A stretch of DNA of 64,000 nucleotides from Hydrocarboniphaga sp965279055 (lineage in GTDB: Bacteria; Pseudomonadota; Gammaproteobacteria; Nevskiales; Nevskiaceae): positions 3,100,001 through 3,164,000 of the forward strand of contig NZ_OZ257125.1 of assembly GCF_965279055.1 (NCBI RefSeq). Direction: 5' to 3'. Below the pieces are notes generated by a model that ran no database searches, was not told the DNA's origin, and was given only the letters and a program-made list of their open reading frames with translations. Shown piece after piece: positions 24,989 to 33,938 of the stretch (position 1 is the first letter of the stretch; each line of letters opens with the position of its first letter). The position numbers were made by a program, and so were the translations under genes.

Positions 24989-27526
24989 ATGCCCGGCACG
25001 CTTTTCCGCCTCGAACTCAGGCCGCAGATTCCCGCCGCGCTGAGCCGCTTGAACGACCTGGCCTCGAACCTGATGTACAGCTGGGATCGCGACATCCGCG
25101 GCGTGTTCTGGCGGCTCGACAAGGAGCTGTGGCGCGCCTGCGGCAATAATCCGAAACTGTTCCTGCGCCGCGTGCCGCAGAGCGTGCTGGTCGCGGCCGC
25201 CGACGACGATGATTTTCTGCAGGACTACAACGGCGCGCTGGCGTCGTACGACTCCTATCTCGCGGCCGACGCCAAGCCCGAAGTGCTGGAGCATCTGCAG
25301 CCGGGCCAGGATCTGATCGCGTATTTCTGCGCCGAATTCGGCCTGCACGAATCCTTGCCGATCTATTCCGGCGGCCTCGGCATTCTGGCCGGCGATCATT
25401 GCAAGGCGGCCAGCGACCTGGGCGTGCCCTTCGTCGCGGTCGGCCTGCTGTATCGGGAAGGCTATTTCATCCAAACCATCGACAGTCTCGGCCGCCAGAT
25501 CGCGACACCGCAGACCGCGAACTTCGACGAACTGCCGATCAGCATCGTGCGCGACACAAAGGGTAGCGAGCTGCGCGTGTCGGTGCCGATCGCCGACCGC
25601 ATCGTGCAGCTGCGCGTGTGGCGCGCCGACGTCGGGCATATTTCGCTGTACCTGCTCGACGCCGATCTGCCGGAGAACGGCGACGCCGATCGCGGCATCA
25701 CCCAGCAGCTCTACGGCGGCAACACCGATACGCGCATCCAGCAGGAAATCGTGCTCGGCATCGGCGGCGTGCGTGCCCTGCGTGCCTTGGGCCTTGCGCC
25801 CAGCGCCTGGCATATCAACGAAGGCCACGCGGCCTTCATGATCCTGGAGCGCGTGCGCGAGCACGTCGCCAGGGGCCGCGACTTCGAGGCGGCGCTGGAG
25901 GAAGTCGCCAGCGGCACGGTGTTCACCACGCATACGCCGGTGCCGGCCGGCCACGACATTTTTCATCACGCGCAGATCAACTGGTTTTTCCAGCAACTGC
26001 TGCCGCAGTTCGGCGCCGATGAAAAACGCCTGCTCGGCCTGGGCGCCGATGGCCACGGCGAAACGCGCTTCAACATGACCGCGCTGGCCTTGCGCGGCTC
26101 GCGCTTCCACAACGGCGTGTCGAAGATCCACGGCGGCGTCGCCTCGCAAATGGAGCGCAGTCTGTGGCCACAGATCAAGCCTGACGAAAATCCGATCGGC
26201 TCGGTCACCAACGGCGTGCATCTGCCGACCTTCATCGCACGCGCCTGGACGCAGCTGTTCCATGATTCGCTGCGCGGCTGGCGCAACAAGCTGCTCGACG
26301 TCGATTACTGGCGCAGGCTCGACGAAATTCCGGATCATCGCTTTCGCGCGGTCCGCCGCCAGCTCAAGCGCGACCTGCTGATCGACATCGTCGAGCGCAT
26401 CACTCGCCAGCATCGTCGCAACGAACTGCCGGAAGCGCTGATCGCGCAGGCCACCCAGCACATCGCCACGCACGACACGCGCACCCTGGTACTGGGCTTC
26501 GCGCGGCGTTTCGCCACCTACAAGCGCGCGACGCTGATCCTGCGCGACCCGGCGCGGCTGTCGCGGCTGCTGAACGATCCGCAACGCCCGGCGATCCTGA
26601 TCTTCGCCGGCAAGGCCCATCCGAAAGACCAGCCCGGCCAGGACCTGATCCGCCAGCTGCACGAGATGTCGCTGAGGCCGGAGTTCATCGGCCGGCTGTT
26701 CATGGTCGAAGGCTACGACATGCTGCTGGCGCGCAACCTGGTGCAGGGCTGCGACGTCTGGCTCAACAACCCCGAGTATCCGCAGGAGGCCAGCGGCACC
26801 TCGGGCGAGAAGGCCGGCATCAACGGCGTGGTCAATCTGTCGGTGATGGACGGCTGGTGGGCCGAGGGCTATCAGGCCGCGCCAGCGCAGAACGGCTTTG
26901 CGATCCAGCCGGTGCTCGACGCGAACATTCGCGACGCCGAAGAATCGCGCCAGCTGCTCGATCTGCTCGAACACGAAGTCGCGCCGCGCTACTACGGCAG
27001 CGCCGGCGACGGCTATTCCGACGACTGGCTGCAGCTGTCGCGTAATTCGATGAAGAGCCTGATTCCGCGCTTCAACTCCTCGCGCCAGGTGATCGACTAC
27101 GTGCGCGGCTACTACGGGCCGGCAGCGAAAGCCTCGGCGAAGTTGAGCGCGGCCGACGGCAAGCTCGCCAGCGAGCTGTCGCAGTGGAAGCAGCGCGTGC
27201 TCCAGGCCTGGCCTGGCGTGTCGCTGCGGCTGGCCGAGCCGCCGGCCCAGGTCGTCTCCACCGGCGAGCGTCTGCCGCTGAGCGTGCAGGTACAGCTCAA
27301 CGGCCTGGCCGCGGACGAGCTGCGCGTCGAGTGCCGGGTCGGCCGCGTCGACTCGCTGGGCGCGTTCCAGGTCGAGCGCGTGCTGGACTTGCAGCCCGGC
27401 GCGGCCGGCCTCTACCAGAGCGAGATCGAGCCGCTCAGCGGCCTGCAGCACTACCAGATCCGCGCCTATCCGCAGCACGCGGCACAGGCGCATCGCTTTG
27501 AACTCGGCGCGATGATCTGGTTGTAG
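24989..27526 (+). CDS. glgP: alpha-glucan (glycogen) phosphorylase
   Basis: Releases glucose-1-phosphate from glycogen or maltodextrins; PLP enzyme of GT35, short alpha-glucan phosphorylase type with an N-terminal DUF3417 region (LSRLNDLASNLMYSWDRD). About 845 residues. Substrate and cofactor motifs are AEFGLHESLPIYSGGLGILA, WHINEGHAAFMILER and ASGTSGEKAGINGVVNLSVM, which holds the phosphate-binding part near PLP. The start at 24989 is chosen because AGGAG directly abuts the ATG at 24983 and is correctly spaced for the second one. It is the first of four dispersed glycogen genes here. Confidence 0.95.
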   Translation: MPGTLFRLELRPQIPAALSRLNDLASNLMYSWDRDIRGVFWRLDKELWRACGNNPKLFLRRVPQSVLVAAADDDDFLQDYNGALASYDSYLAADAKPEVLEHLQPGQDLIAYFCAEFGLHESLPIYSGGLGILAGDHCKAASDLGVPFVAVGLLYREGYFIQTIDSLGRQIATPQTANFDELPISIVRDTKGSELRVSVPIADRIVQLRVWRADVGHISLYLLDADLPENGDADRGITQQLYGGNTDTRIQQEIVLGIGGVRALRALGLAPSAWHINEGHAAFMILERVREHVARGRDFEAALEEVASGTVFTTHTPVPAGHDIFHHAQINWFFQQLLPQFGADEKRLLGLGADGHGETRFNMTALALRGSRFHNGVSKIHGGVASQMERSLWPQIKPDENPIGSVTNGVHLPTFIARAWTQLFHDSLRGWRNKLLDVDYWRRLDEIPDHRFRAVRRQLKRDLLIDIVERITRQHRRNELPEALIAQATQHIATHDTRTLVLGFARRFATYKRATLILRDPARLSRLLNDPQRPAILIFAGKAHPKDQPGQDLIRQLHEMSLRPEFIGRLFMVEGYDMLLARNLVQGCDVWLNNPEYPQEASGTSGEKAGINGVVNLSVMDGWWAEGYQAAPAQNGFAIQPVLDANIRDAEESRQLLDLLEHEVAPRYYGSAGDGYSDDWLQLSRNSMKSLIPRFNSSRQVIDYVRGYYGPAAKASAKLSAADGKLASELSQWKQRVLQAWPGVSLRLAEPPAQVVSTGERLPLSVQVQLNGLAADELRVECRVGRVDSLGAFQVERVLDLQPGAAGLYQSEIEPLSGLQHYQIRAYPQHAAQAHRFELGAMIWL

Positions 27527-27537
27527 GCCCCGAGCCG

Positions 27538-27561
27538 GCGCCGCCGGTCGGCCGGCGGCGC
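27538..27561 (+). terminator. GC-rich hairpin after glgP
   Basis: A perfect 10-bp stem GCGCCGCCGG (27538-27547) / CCGGCGGCGC (27552-27561), 12 bases after the glgP stop. It lacks a T run, so it is a weak terminator or 3'-end stabiliser. Confidence 0.4.
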
Positions 27562-27598
27562 GGGCCGCCGTCCGGCTGACGGCAACTGGCATGACTAG

Positions 27599-27650
27599 TG
27601 TCTCCGCAAGCGCGTTGCGATATCGCTAACTTGCTGTTTTTACGGAGACA
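27599..27650 (+). promoter_or_regulatory. 5'-UTR stem that can hide the protease ribosome binding site
   Basis: TGTCTCCG (27599-27606) pairs perfectly with CGGAGACA (27643-27650), and the second arm contains the GGAG Shine-Dalgarno sequence of the gene starting at 27656. Inside, GCAAG (27606-27610) can pair with CTTGC (27630-27634) and AGCG with CGCT. The nested pairing suggests an RNA element that closes the start site, for example a thermosensor or a regulated leader. Confidence 0.45.
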
Positions 27651-27655
27651 TTTCG

Positions 27656-28816
27656 ATGCCAAACGTTACAAGGCTGTTACTTCGGGCGGTGGTCGGGATC
27701 GCGCTGCTGAGTGTCGGAGCGGCGCAGGCGGCACCCGGGCGCGTGGTCAAGCATATTGCGGTGTGTCCGGCGATCGCCGAGCAACACATGGCGCGCTGCC
27801 ATGCGCGTGTGGTGGTCGACGACGACGGCAACCTGCGCGAGACCAAGACGCCGGGCGGCTACGGTCCAGCCGATCTGCGCTCGGCCTACAAGATCACCGG
27901 CAACGGCAGTTCGAGCACGATCATCGCGATCGTCGACGCCTACGGCTATCCGAACGCGGAAAGCGATCTGGCGACGTATCGCGCGCAGTACGGCCTGCCG
28001 CCCTGCACCACCGCCAACGGCTGCTTCCAGAAACTCAACCAGACCGGCAGCGCCGGCCCTTATCCGAAGACCAACAAGGGCTGGTCGCAGGAAACCGCGC
28101 TGGATCTGGATATGGCGAGCGCGATGTGCCCGAACTGCAAGCTGATCCTGGTCGAAGCCAATGCCAGCAGCTCGGCGGCACTGGCCGCGTCGGTGGACAC
28201 TGCGGCGGCCTTCGGTGCGCACGTGATCAGCAACAGCTACGGCGGCAGCGAATCCGGCAGCAGCAGCTACGAAGGCTCGTACAACCATCCGGGCATCGCG
28301 ATCACCGTCAGCACCGGCGATAGCGGCTACGGCGTGCAGTTCCCGGCCTCGTCGCCGCACGTCACCGCGGTCGGCGGCACCCATCTGGTCACCGCCAGCA
28401 ATGCCCGCGGCTGGACCGAGACCGCCTGGAGCGGCGCCGGCAGCGGCTGCAGCACGGTGTACGCCAAGCCGAGCTGGCAGACCGACAGCGGCTGTGCGAT
28501 GCGCAGCCTCGCCGACGTCTCCGCCGTCGCCGACCCGAACACCGGTGTCGCGGTCTACGGCCCGATCACCAACAACCGCTCCGGCTGGCTGGTATTCGGC
28601 GGCACCAGCGTCGCGGCACCGGTGATCGGCGGCATCTACGGCGTCAACGGCGGCGCGGTGAATTACGGTGCCGATCCCTACGCGAATCTCGGCGCGCTGT
28701 TCGACGTGACCTCGGGCAGCAACGGCAGCTGCAGCGTGCCCTACCTGTGCACCGCGGGTGTCGGTTACGACGGCCCGACCGGGCTGGGCACGCCGAACGG
28801 CAGCAGCGCGTTCTGA
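27656..28816 (+). CDS. sedolisin-like (S53) serine peptidase, secreted, short prodomain
   Basis: A 386-residue exported protein with a signal peptide ending AAQAAPG. The S53 pattern is visible: Glu and Asp four residues apart in SQETALDLDMA, the nucleophile serine in FGGTSVAAPVIGG, the SNSYGG loop, and the C-terminal calcium site in LFDVTSGSNG and VGYDGPTGLGTPNG. Between the signal peptide and the catalytic domain there are only about 50 residues, whereas classical sedolisins have a prodomain of about 180. Cysteines occur in likely pairs (CPNC, GCSTV...GCAM). It probably degrades extracellular or periplasmic protein. The Asp of the oxyanion hole was not identified with certainty. Confidence 0.85.
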   Translation: MPNVTRLLLRAVVGIALLSVGAAQAAPGRVVKHIAVCPAIAEQHMARCHARVVVDDDGNLRETKTPGGYGPADLRSAYKITGNGSSSTIIAIVDAYGYPNAESDLATYRAQYGLPPCTTANGCFQKLNQTGSAGPYPKTNKGWSQETALDLDMASAMCPNCKLILVEANASSSAALAASVDTAAAFGAHVISNSYGGSESGSSSYEGSYNHPGIAITVSTGDSGYGVQFPASSPHVTAVGGTHLVTASNARGWTETAWSGAGSGCSTVYAKPSWQTDSGCAMRSLADVSAVADPNTGVAVYGPITNNRSGWLVFGGTSVAAPVIGGIYGVNGGAVNYGADPYANLGALFDVTSGSNGSCSVPYLCTAGVGYDGPTGLGTPNGSSAF

Positions 28817-28834
28817 CCGGATCGAACGAGCTGC

Positions 28835-28869
28835 AAAACAAAAGGCCGCCTCAGGGCGGCCTTTTGTTT
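28835..28869. terminator. bidirectional rho-independent terminator
   Basis: A 12-bp stem CAAAAGGCCGCC (28839-28850) / GGCGGCCTTTTG (28855-28866) with a 4-base loop, an A run on the left and a T run on the right. It lies between the convergent S53 gene and glgC and should stop transcripts from both sides. Confidence 0.88.
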
Positions 28870-28880
28870 GACGCGAAAGC

Positions 28881-30203
28881 TCAGCGCACCATCGGCGGCT
28901 GGCCCAGCATCTCCGAGGTCACCAGCACCACGCCGCCCGGCGACAGGTGGTAGAGCTTCTTGTCCTCGGCCAGATCGACGCCGATCGAGGTGCCTGCCGG
29001 AATGATGCAGCCCTCGTCGATGACCGCCTTGCGGATCGTGCAGTTGGGGCCGATCTTGACCCGAGGCAGGATCACCGAGCTGTCGACGACGCTGCCGCGC
29101 TCGATGACCACGTTCGAGAACAGCACCGAATGATGGACCTCGGCGCCGGAGACGATGGCGCCGCCGGCGACCATCGAGTTGACGGCCGAACCGCGGCCGT
29201 TGGGTCCGTCGAACACGAACTTGGCCGGCGGGGTCTGCTGCTGGTAGGTCCAGATCGGCCACTGCTCGTCGTACAGGTTCAGCTCCGGCACCACGTCGAC
29301 CAGCTCGAGATTGGCCTTCCAGTAGGCGTCGATGGTGCCGACGTCGCGCCAGTAGCCGGCGCGGTTGGCGTCGTGCACGTCGCGCAGCGCGTAGGCGAAG
29401 ACGCGGTTGTTCTTGATCGCCTGCGGGATGATGTCGTGGCCGAAGTCGTGGCTGCTCATGCTCATGCCGGCGTCGCGCGTCAGCAGATCCAGCAGGTAGC
29501 TCGCGTCGAAAATGTAGATGCCCATCGACGCCAGCGCGGTGTCCGGCCGGCCCGGCATGCATTCGGGATGCTTGGGCTTCTCCGAAAACTTGATCACGCG
29601 GCTTTCACCGTCCACGGCCATCACGCCGAAGCCGGTGGCTTCCTCCAGCGGCACTTCGACGCAGCCCACCGAAATCTGCGCGCCTTTCTCGACGTGGTGC
29701 GCCAGCATGCGGCCATAGTCCATCTTGTAGACATGGTCGCCGGCCAGGATCAGCACGTGGCTGGGCTCGTGCGCGCGGATGATGTCGAGGTTCTGGTACA
29801 CCGCATCCGCCGTGCCCATGTACCAGCTGTTCTCGTCGACCCGCTGCTGCGCCGGCAGCAGCTCGACGAACTCGCCGAACTCGCCGCCGAGAAAGCTCCA
29901 GGCCTTCTGCAGATGCTGGATCAGCGAATGGCTTTTGTACTGGGTCAGCACGCCGATGCGGCGGATGCCCGAGTTGATGCAGTTGGACAGCGAGAAATCG
30001 ATGATGCGGAACTTGCCGGCAATCGGCACACCCGGCTTGGCGCGCCACTGCGTCATCGGCCCGAGGCGCGAACCGCGGCCACCGGCCATGACGAGCGCGA
30101 GCGTGCTCTTGGTGAGACGGCTGACGAAACGCGGGTCCGATTGGGCTTGCACGGGTTCCTCTACAGCGCTGGCGAGATAGGCGGTAGGCTGTTCGAATTT
30201 CAT
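28881..30203 (-). CDS. glgC: glucose-1-phosphate adenylyltransferase
   Basis: Makes ADP-glucose, the glycogen precursor used by GlgA; usually the regulated step. 440 residues. Nucleotide loop LALVMAGGRGSRLGPMT, then AKPGVPIAGKFRIIDFSLSN with the sugar-binding region, and GTADAVYQNLDII; the C-terminal beta-helix carries VVIERGSVVDSSVILPRVKIG. The ATG at 30203 with GGAG is preferred over 30266. In the divergent gap to the next gene a near-palindrome TGAAACACTTGTTCA (30311-30325) might be an operator. Confidence 0.95.
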   Translation of the reverse strand: MKFEQPTAYLASAVEEPVQAQSDPRFVSRLTKSTLALVMAGGRGSRLGPMTQWRAKPGVPIAGKFRIIDFSLSNCINSGIRRIGVLTQYKSHSLIQHLQKAWSFLGGEFGEFVELLPAQQRVDENSWYMGTADAVYQNLDIIRAHEPSHVLILAGDHVYKMDYGRMLAHHVEKGAQISVGCVEVPLEEATGFGVMAVDGESRVIKFSEKPKHPECMPGRPDTALASMGIYIFDASYLLDLLTRDAGMSMSSHDFGHDIIPQAIKNNRVFAYALRDVHDANRAGYWRDVGTIDAYWKANLELVDVVPELNLYDEQWPIWTYQQQTPPAKFVFDGPNGRGSAVNSMVAGGAIVSGAEVHHSVLFSNVVIERGSVVDSSVILPRVKIGPNCTIRKAVIDEGCIIPAGTSIGVDLAEDKKLYHLSPGGVVLVTSEMLGQPPMVR

Positions 30204-30492
30204 GATAGCGGCTCCTTCACGCCGCGTCGCATCAAGCGGCACCGTCCATGGCGGCGCGTGCGGCAAGGCCCACGCGAAAACTTGCTAGGCAAGACCAATG
30301 CCGTTTTTAATGAAACACTTGTTCAAAGAAGTTCAGGCCGCATCGGCAGCGCCAAAAGCGGCTACAAATGGCAACGCTGCGGTTCATGCAGAGCGACTAC
30401 ATTAGGCAGCGCGAGGATGGCGAGTCGGCAACTTGCAAGAAGTACGCAGGCCGCCGGGTGCAATAAACGGGACCAGGACCAAAGGACCAAAA

Positions 30493-31443
30493 ATGAAGAA
30501 GCTGATGTCGCGGCGCGGTGCCTCCGCTACCGCGCTGCTGTTGACCGCCGCCGCCTTCGTGCCCGGCGCTTACGCTGCCGGCTCGGCGCAGGCGCGCCAG
30601 CAGGCCGCCGCCGCCGTCGCCGGTGGCAGCCCTGAATGCAAGGCGCTCGGCGACTTCTACTGGGAGATCGGCGACGCCAGCGGCCCGCAGGGCAGCGGCC
30701 AGATCGGGACCGAGTACACGGCCAGCCAGAGCATCCGCATCGCCTCGGCGAGCAAGCTGGTCTGGGCCGCCTACTTCGTCGAAAAGAACGGCAAGCCCAG
30801 CGAGGAGCAGCTCAGCTTTCTGGAAATGCGCGCCGGCTATTCCAACTTCAATCCGCTGATGTGTGCGCTGTCGCGCAGCGTCGATTCCTGCGCCACCGCG
30901 CGCAGCAACGGCGAGCGCGACCCGTCCAAGGTCGGCCGCTTTTCGTACAGCGGCGGCAACGACCAACGCCTGGCCAGCATCCTCGGCCTCGGCGAGATGA
31001 ACGCCGAGGCGTTCACCAGCGAGGTCAAGCGCTACGTCGGCCCGGAACTGAACTTCGCCTACAAGTCGCCGCAGCCCGCCGGCGGCATGGAATCCAGCCC
31101 GGCCGAATACGGCCGGTTCCTGCAGAAAATCGTCGGCGGCAAACTCAAGATCAAGGACTACCTGGGCTACGAGCCGGTCTGCGCCTCGCGCAACTGCCCG
31201 AACGTGTCCGACACGCCGGTGGTCGATGCCTGGCACTACAGCATCAACCACTGGATCGAGGACGACCCCCGCACCGGCGACGGCAGCTTCAGCAGCCCGG
31301 GCCTGATGGGCTTCTACCCGTGGATCTCGAAGGACAAGACCACCTACGGCATCCTCGCCCGGCAGAAGCTCGGCAAGACGGCGTACTGGGACAGCGTGCT
31401 GTGCGGGCGGGAGATTCGCAAAGCCTGGATGAAGGGCGGCTAA
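30493..31443 (+). CDS. secreted serine hydrolase of beta-lactamase fold
   Basis: A 316-residue exported protein: signal peptide LLLTAAAFVPGAYAA, then the S-x-x-K nucleophile motif in RIASASKLVWAAYF (about residue 98) and a second motif FSYSGGNDQRLA (about 153-164). DD-carboxypeptidases of this fold have Y-S-N at that place, so the Asn is shifted (Y-S-G-G-N). The SSPAEYGRFLQKIV segment and GLMGFYPWISKDKTTYGIL near the end follow the family. It may act on peptidoglycan or small esters. It has four or more extra cysteines (e.g. CASRNC). It is divergent from glgC, and no link to glycogen is apparent. Confidence 0.75.
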   Translation: MKKLMSRRGASATALLLTAAAFVPGAYAAGSAQARQQAAAAVAGGSPECKALGDFYWEIGDASGPQGSGQIGTEYTASQSIRIASASKLVWAAYFVEKNGKPSEEQLSFLEMRAGYSNFNPLMCALSRSVDSCATARSNGERDPSKVGRFSYSGGNDQRLASILGLGEMNAEAFTSEVKRYVGPELNFAYKSPQPAGGMESSPAEYGRFLQKIVGGKLKIKDYLGYEPVCASRNCPNVSDTPVVDAWHYSINHWIEDDPRTGDGSFSSPGLMGFYPWISKDKTTYGILARQKLGKTAYWDSVLCGREIRKAWMKGG

Positions 31444-31452
31444 GGCTCGCCC

Positions 31453-31521
31453 TGTAGGAGCGGACCCTGTCCGCGACTGTGCCGTCGCAGGCCTCAGTCG
31501 CGGACAGGGTCCGCTCCTACA
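31453..31521. repeat. REP-type palindrome pair, family B copy 4
   Basis: Inverted pair of TGTAGGAGCGGACCCTGTCC units with the GCGGAC/GTCCGC stem, as in copy 2. Its right unit contains the glgB stop codon and its last codons. Confidence 0.87.
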
Positions 31522-33716
31522 GTCAGGTGTTCCAGACTCAACACCAGGGCCCCCAGCGGCGGCAGGCTCAACTCCAGCGTGTACGGCAGGTTCATGCTCG
31601 ACTTCGCGATCGCCTCGGCACCGCCCAGGTTGCCGACGCCACTGCCGCCGTAGACCGGCGCATCGGAGTTCAGCGTCTCGATCCAGCGTCCCGGCGCCGG
31701 CACGCCGATGCGGAAGCGATGCCGGACCACCGGCGTGCAATTCAACACCACCACGCTCTCGTTGCCGGCGACATCGCGGCGCCGGTAGACGAACACCGAT
31801 TCATCCAGGTTGTTGCAATCGATCCACTCGAAGCCCTGCGGCTCGAAGTCACGCTCGTGAAACGCCGGCACGTCGCGATGCAGGTGATTCAGATCGGTCA
31901 GCCAGCGGCGCAGGCCGCCGTGCAGCGGCTGCGTGTCCAGCCACCAGTCGAGCTGGCGGTCGTGGTTCCATTCGCGGCGCTGACCGAACTCGCCGCCCAT
32001 GAACAGCAGCTTCTTGCCGGGCCGCGTATACATCCACGCAAACATCAGCCGCACATTGGCGAACTTCTGCCAGTCGTCGCCGGGCATTTTCTCGACCAGC
32101 GCTTTCTTCAGGTGCACGACTTCGTCGTGCGACAGCGGCAGCGCGAAGCTTTCGCTCCAGGCGTACATGAAGCCGAACGTCATCTTGTCGTTGTCGTAGC
32201 GCCGATACAGCGGATCGCGCTTGAAGTAGTCCAGGGTGTCGTGCATCCAGCCCATGTCCCACTTCATCGAGAAGCCCAGGCCGCCGGTGTCGACCGGCCG
32301 CGATACGCCCGGCCAGGACGTGGATTCTTCGGCGATCACCACGGTGCCCGGATGCTGGCCGTGCACGACGGTGTTCAGATCGCGCAGAAAATCCACCGCC
32401 TCCAGATGCTCGCTGCCGCCGTACCGGTTCGGCTTCCATTGGCCCGGCTTGCGCGCGTAGCTCAGGTACAGCATCGACGCGACCGCATCGACTCTCAGGC
32501 CGTCGATATGGAACAGCTCGATCCAGAACAACGCGTTGGCAAGCAGGAAATTCTTCACCTGCGGCCGGCCGTAGTCGTAAATCAGCGTGCCCCACTCCGG
32601 GTGCTCGCCGCGCAGCGGATCGGGATATTCGTAGAGCGGCTGGCCGTCGAAATGGCGCAGGCCGTGCGCGTCTTTCGGGAAATGCGCCGGCACCCAGTCG
32701 AGGATCACGCCGATGCCGTTGGCGTGGCACTGATCGACCAGATAACGGAACTCGTCCGGCGAACCATGCCGGCTGGTCGGCGCATACATGCCGATGGTTT
32801 GATAGCCCCAGCTGCCGTCGAACGGATGTTCGCTGATCGGCAGCAGCTCGATATGGGTGAAGCCGAGCTGCTTCACATAAGGCACGAGGCGATGCGCGAT
32901 TTCGCGATAGCTCAGATAGCCGTTGTCCTCGCTACGCTGCCAGCTGCCGAGATGCACTTCGTAGATCGACATCGGCTCGCGCCGGTAGTCGCGGCCCTGG
33001 CGCGCCTGCAGCCATTGCGCGTCGCTCCACTTGAAGCTGCTCGGCGCGCCGATCACCGACGCCGTCTCCGGACGCAGCTGGAATTGCCGGCCATAAGGAT
33101 CGGACTTCAGGCGACGCACACCATCGGCGCCGCGAATTTCGAACTTGTAGAACGAGCCGGCCGGCAGCTCCGGAATGAACAGCTGCCAGACGCCGCTGGC
33201 GTGGCCGCGCATCGCGTGGATGCGGCCGTCCCAGGCATTGAAATCACCGACCACGCTGATCGCCCCGGCATGCGGCGCCCACACCGCGAAGCGCACCCCG
33301 GCGACACCGTCGATCTCGATCGGATGCGCGCCGAGCATTTCGTGCACATGCCAATGCCGGCCTTCGCCGAACAGATGCAGGTCGAAGTCGGCGATCAGCG
33401 GCTCGTCGAACGCATAGGCGTCGTGGGCGCTCTGCCAGTTGCCGTTGGAGTCCTGCCAATGCAGCCGATAGTCGCGCGCCAGCATCTTGTCGAGCTGCAG
33501 CACGAACAGGTCGGTATCCGGCACGCGCTTGAGTTCGGGGCCGTCGGCCGCGTGCAGATGCAGGCGCCGCGCATTCGGCCGGAACACGCGCAGCGTGCAG
33601 CCGGCCTTGCCGTCGCCGTGGCGGCCGAGCAACTGGAACGGATCGCCGAGACGGTTCTCCTGCAGTCGGCGCAGCAGATCCTGCGGGACTTCGAGCGCGT
33701 TGTCGGCAACGGTCAC
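31494..33716 (-). CDS. glgB: 1,4-alpha-glucan branching enzyme
   Basis: GH13 enzyme that makes the alpha-1,6 branches of glycogen. About 740 residues with two N-terminal carbohydrate-binding regions (second begins VRFAVWAPHAGAISVVGDFN) and the catalytic barrel: IDGLRVDAVASMLYLSY (nucleophile Asp), VVIAEESTSWPGVSRPV (acid Glu) and LPLSHDEVVHLKK. The GTG at 33716 with GAGGAA upstream is more likely than the TTG at 33761. The last residues, TVGADPVRD, and the stop are encoded by the REP repeat at 31453-31521, so the natural end was probably altered by repeat insertion. Confidence 0.94.
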   Translation of the reverse strand: MTVADNALEVPQDLLRRLQENRLGDPFQLLGRHGDGKAGCTLRVFRPNARRLHLHAADGPELKRVPDTDLFVLQLDKMLARDYRLHWQDSNGNWQSAHDAYAFDEPLIADFDLHLFGEGRHWHVHEMLGAHPIEIDGVAGVRFAVWAPHAGAISVVGDFNAWDGRIHAMRGHASGVWQLFIPELPAGSFYKFEIRGADGVRRLKSDPYGRQFQLRPETASVIGAPSSFKWSDAQWLQARQGRDYRREPMSIYEVHLGSWQRSEDNGYLSYREIAHRLVPYVKQLGFTHIELLPISEHPFDGSWGYQTIGMYAPTSRHGSPDEFRYLVDQCHANGIGVILDWVPAHFPKDAHGLRHFDGQPLYEYPDPLRGEHPEWGTLIYDYGRPQVKNFLLANALFWIELFHIDGLRVDAVASMLYLSYARKPGQWKPNRYGGSEHLEAVDFLRDLNTVVHGQHPGTVVIAEESTSWPGVSRPVDTGGLGFSMKWDMGWMHDTLDYFKRDPLYRRYDNDKMTFGFMYAWSESFALPLSHDEVVHLKKALVEKMPGDDWQKFANVRLMFAWMYTRPGKKLLFMGGEFGQRREWNHDRQLDWWLDTQPLHGGLRRWLTDLNHLHRDVPAFHERDFEPQGFEWIDCNNLDESVFVYRRRDVAGNESVVVLNCTPVVRHRFRIGVPAPGRWIETLNSDAPVYGGSGVGNLGGAEAIAKSSMNLPYTLELSLPPLGALVLSLEHLTVGADPVRD

Positions 33717-33835
33717 GGTCTGGGTTTCCTCGGCAGCTTGGCGTGCGGGCCCGCGCTGCAAAGACGCAGTTCAGGCGACCCGCTTATCCTACGTGCCCTT
33801 GCTGAATCCGTGACTACGCCGCGCGCCGCCCCTGC

Positions 33836-33915
33836 CGTCATTCCCGCGAAGGCGGGAATCCAGTGCGGCGGGCGCGGCGCTGACATCCCTGGATTCCCGC
33901 CTTCGCGGGAATGAC
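33836..33915. repeat. REP-type palindrome pair, family C copy 3
   Basis: GTCATTCCCGCGAAGGCGGG and its inverted copy, separated by about 30 bases, in the divergent gap between glgB and glgA. It lies between the probable promoters of the two genes. Confidence 0.85.
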
Positions 33916-33938
33916 GAATGACCGGAGTTTTGCCAAGC

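Noticed and set aside
24569..27592. A 1007-codon minus-strand frame opposite glgP
   Set aside because: Antisense shadow of a clearly conserved phosphorylase; composition is typical of the reverse strand of GC-rich genes, with no recognisable domain.
31479..33914. An 811-codon plus-strand frame opposite glgB
   Set aside because: Antisense shadow; GH13 motifs are intact on the minus strand.
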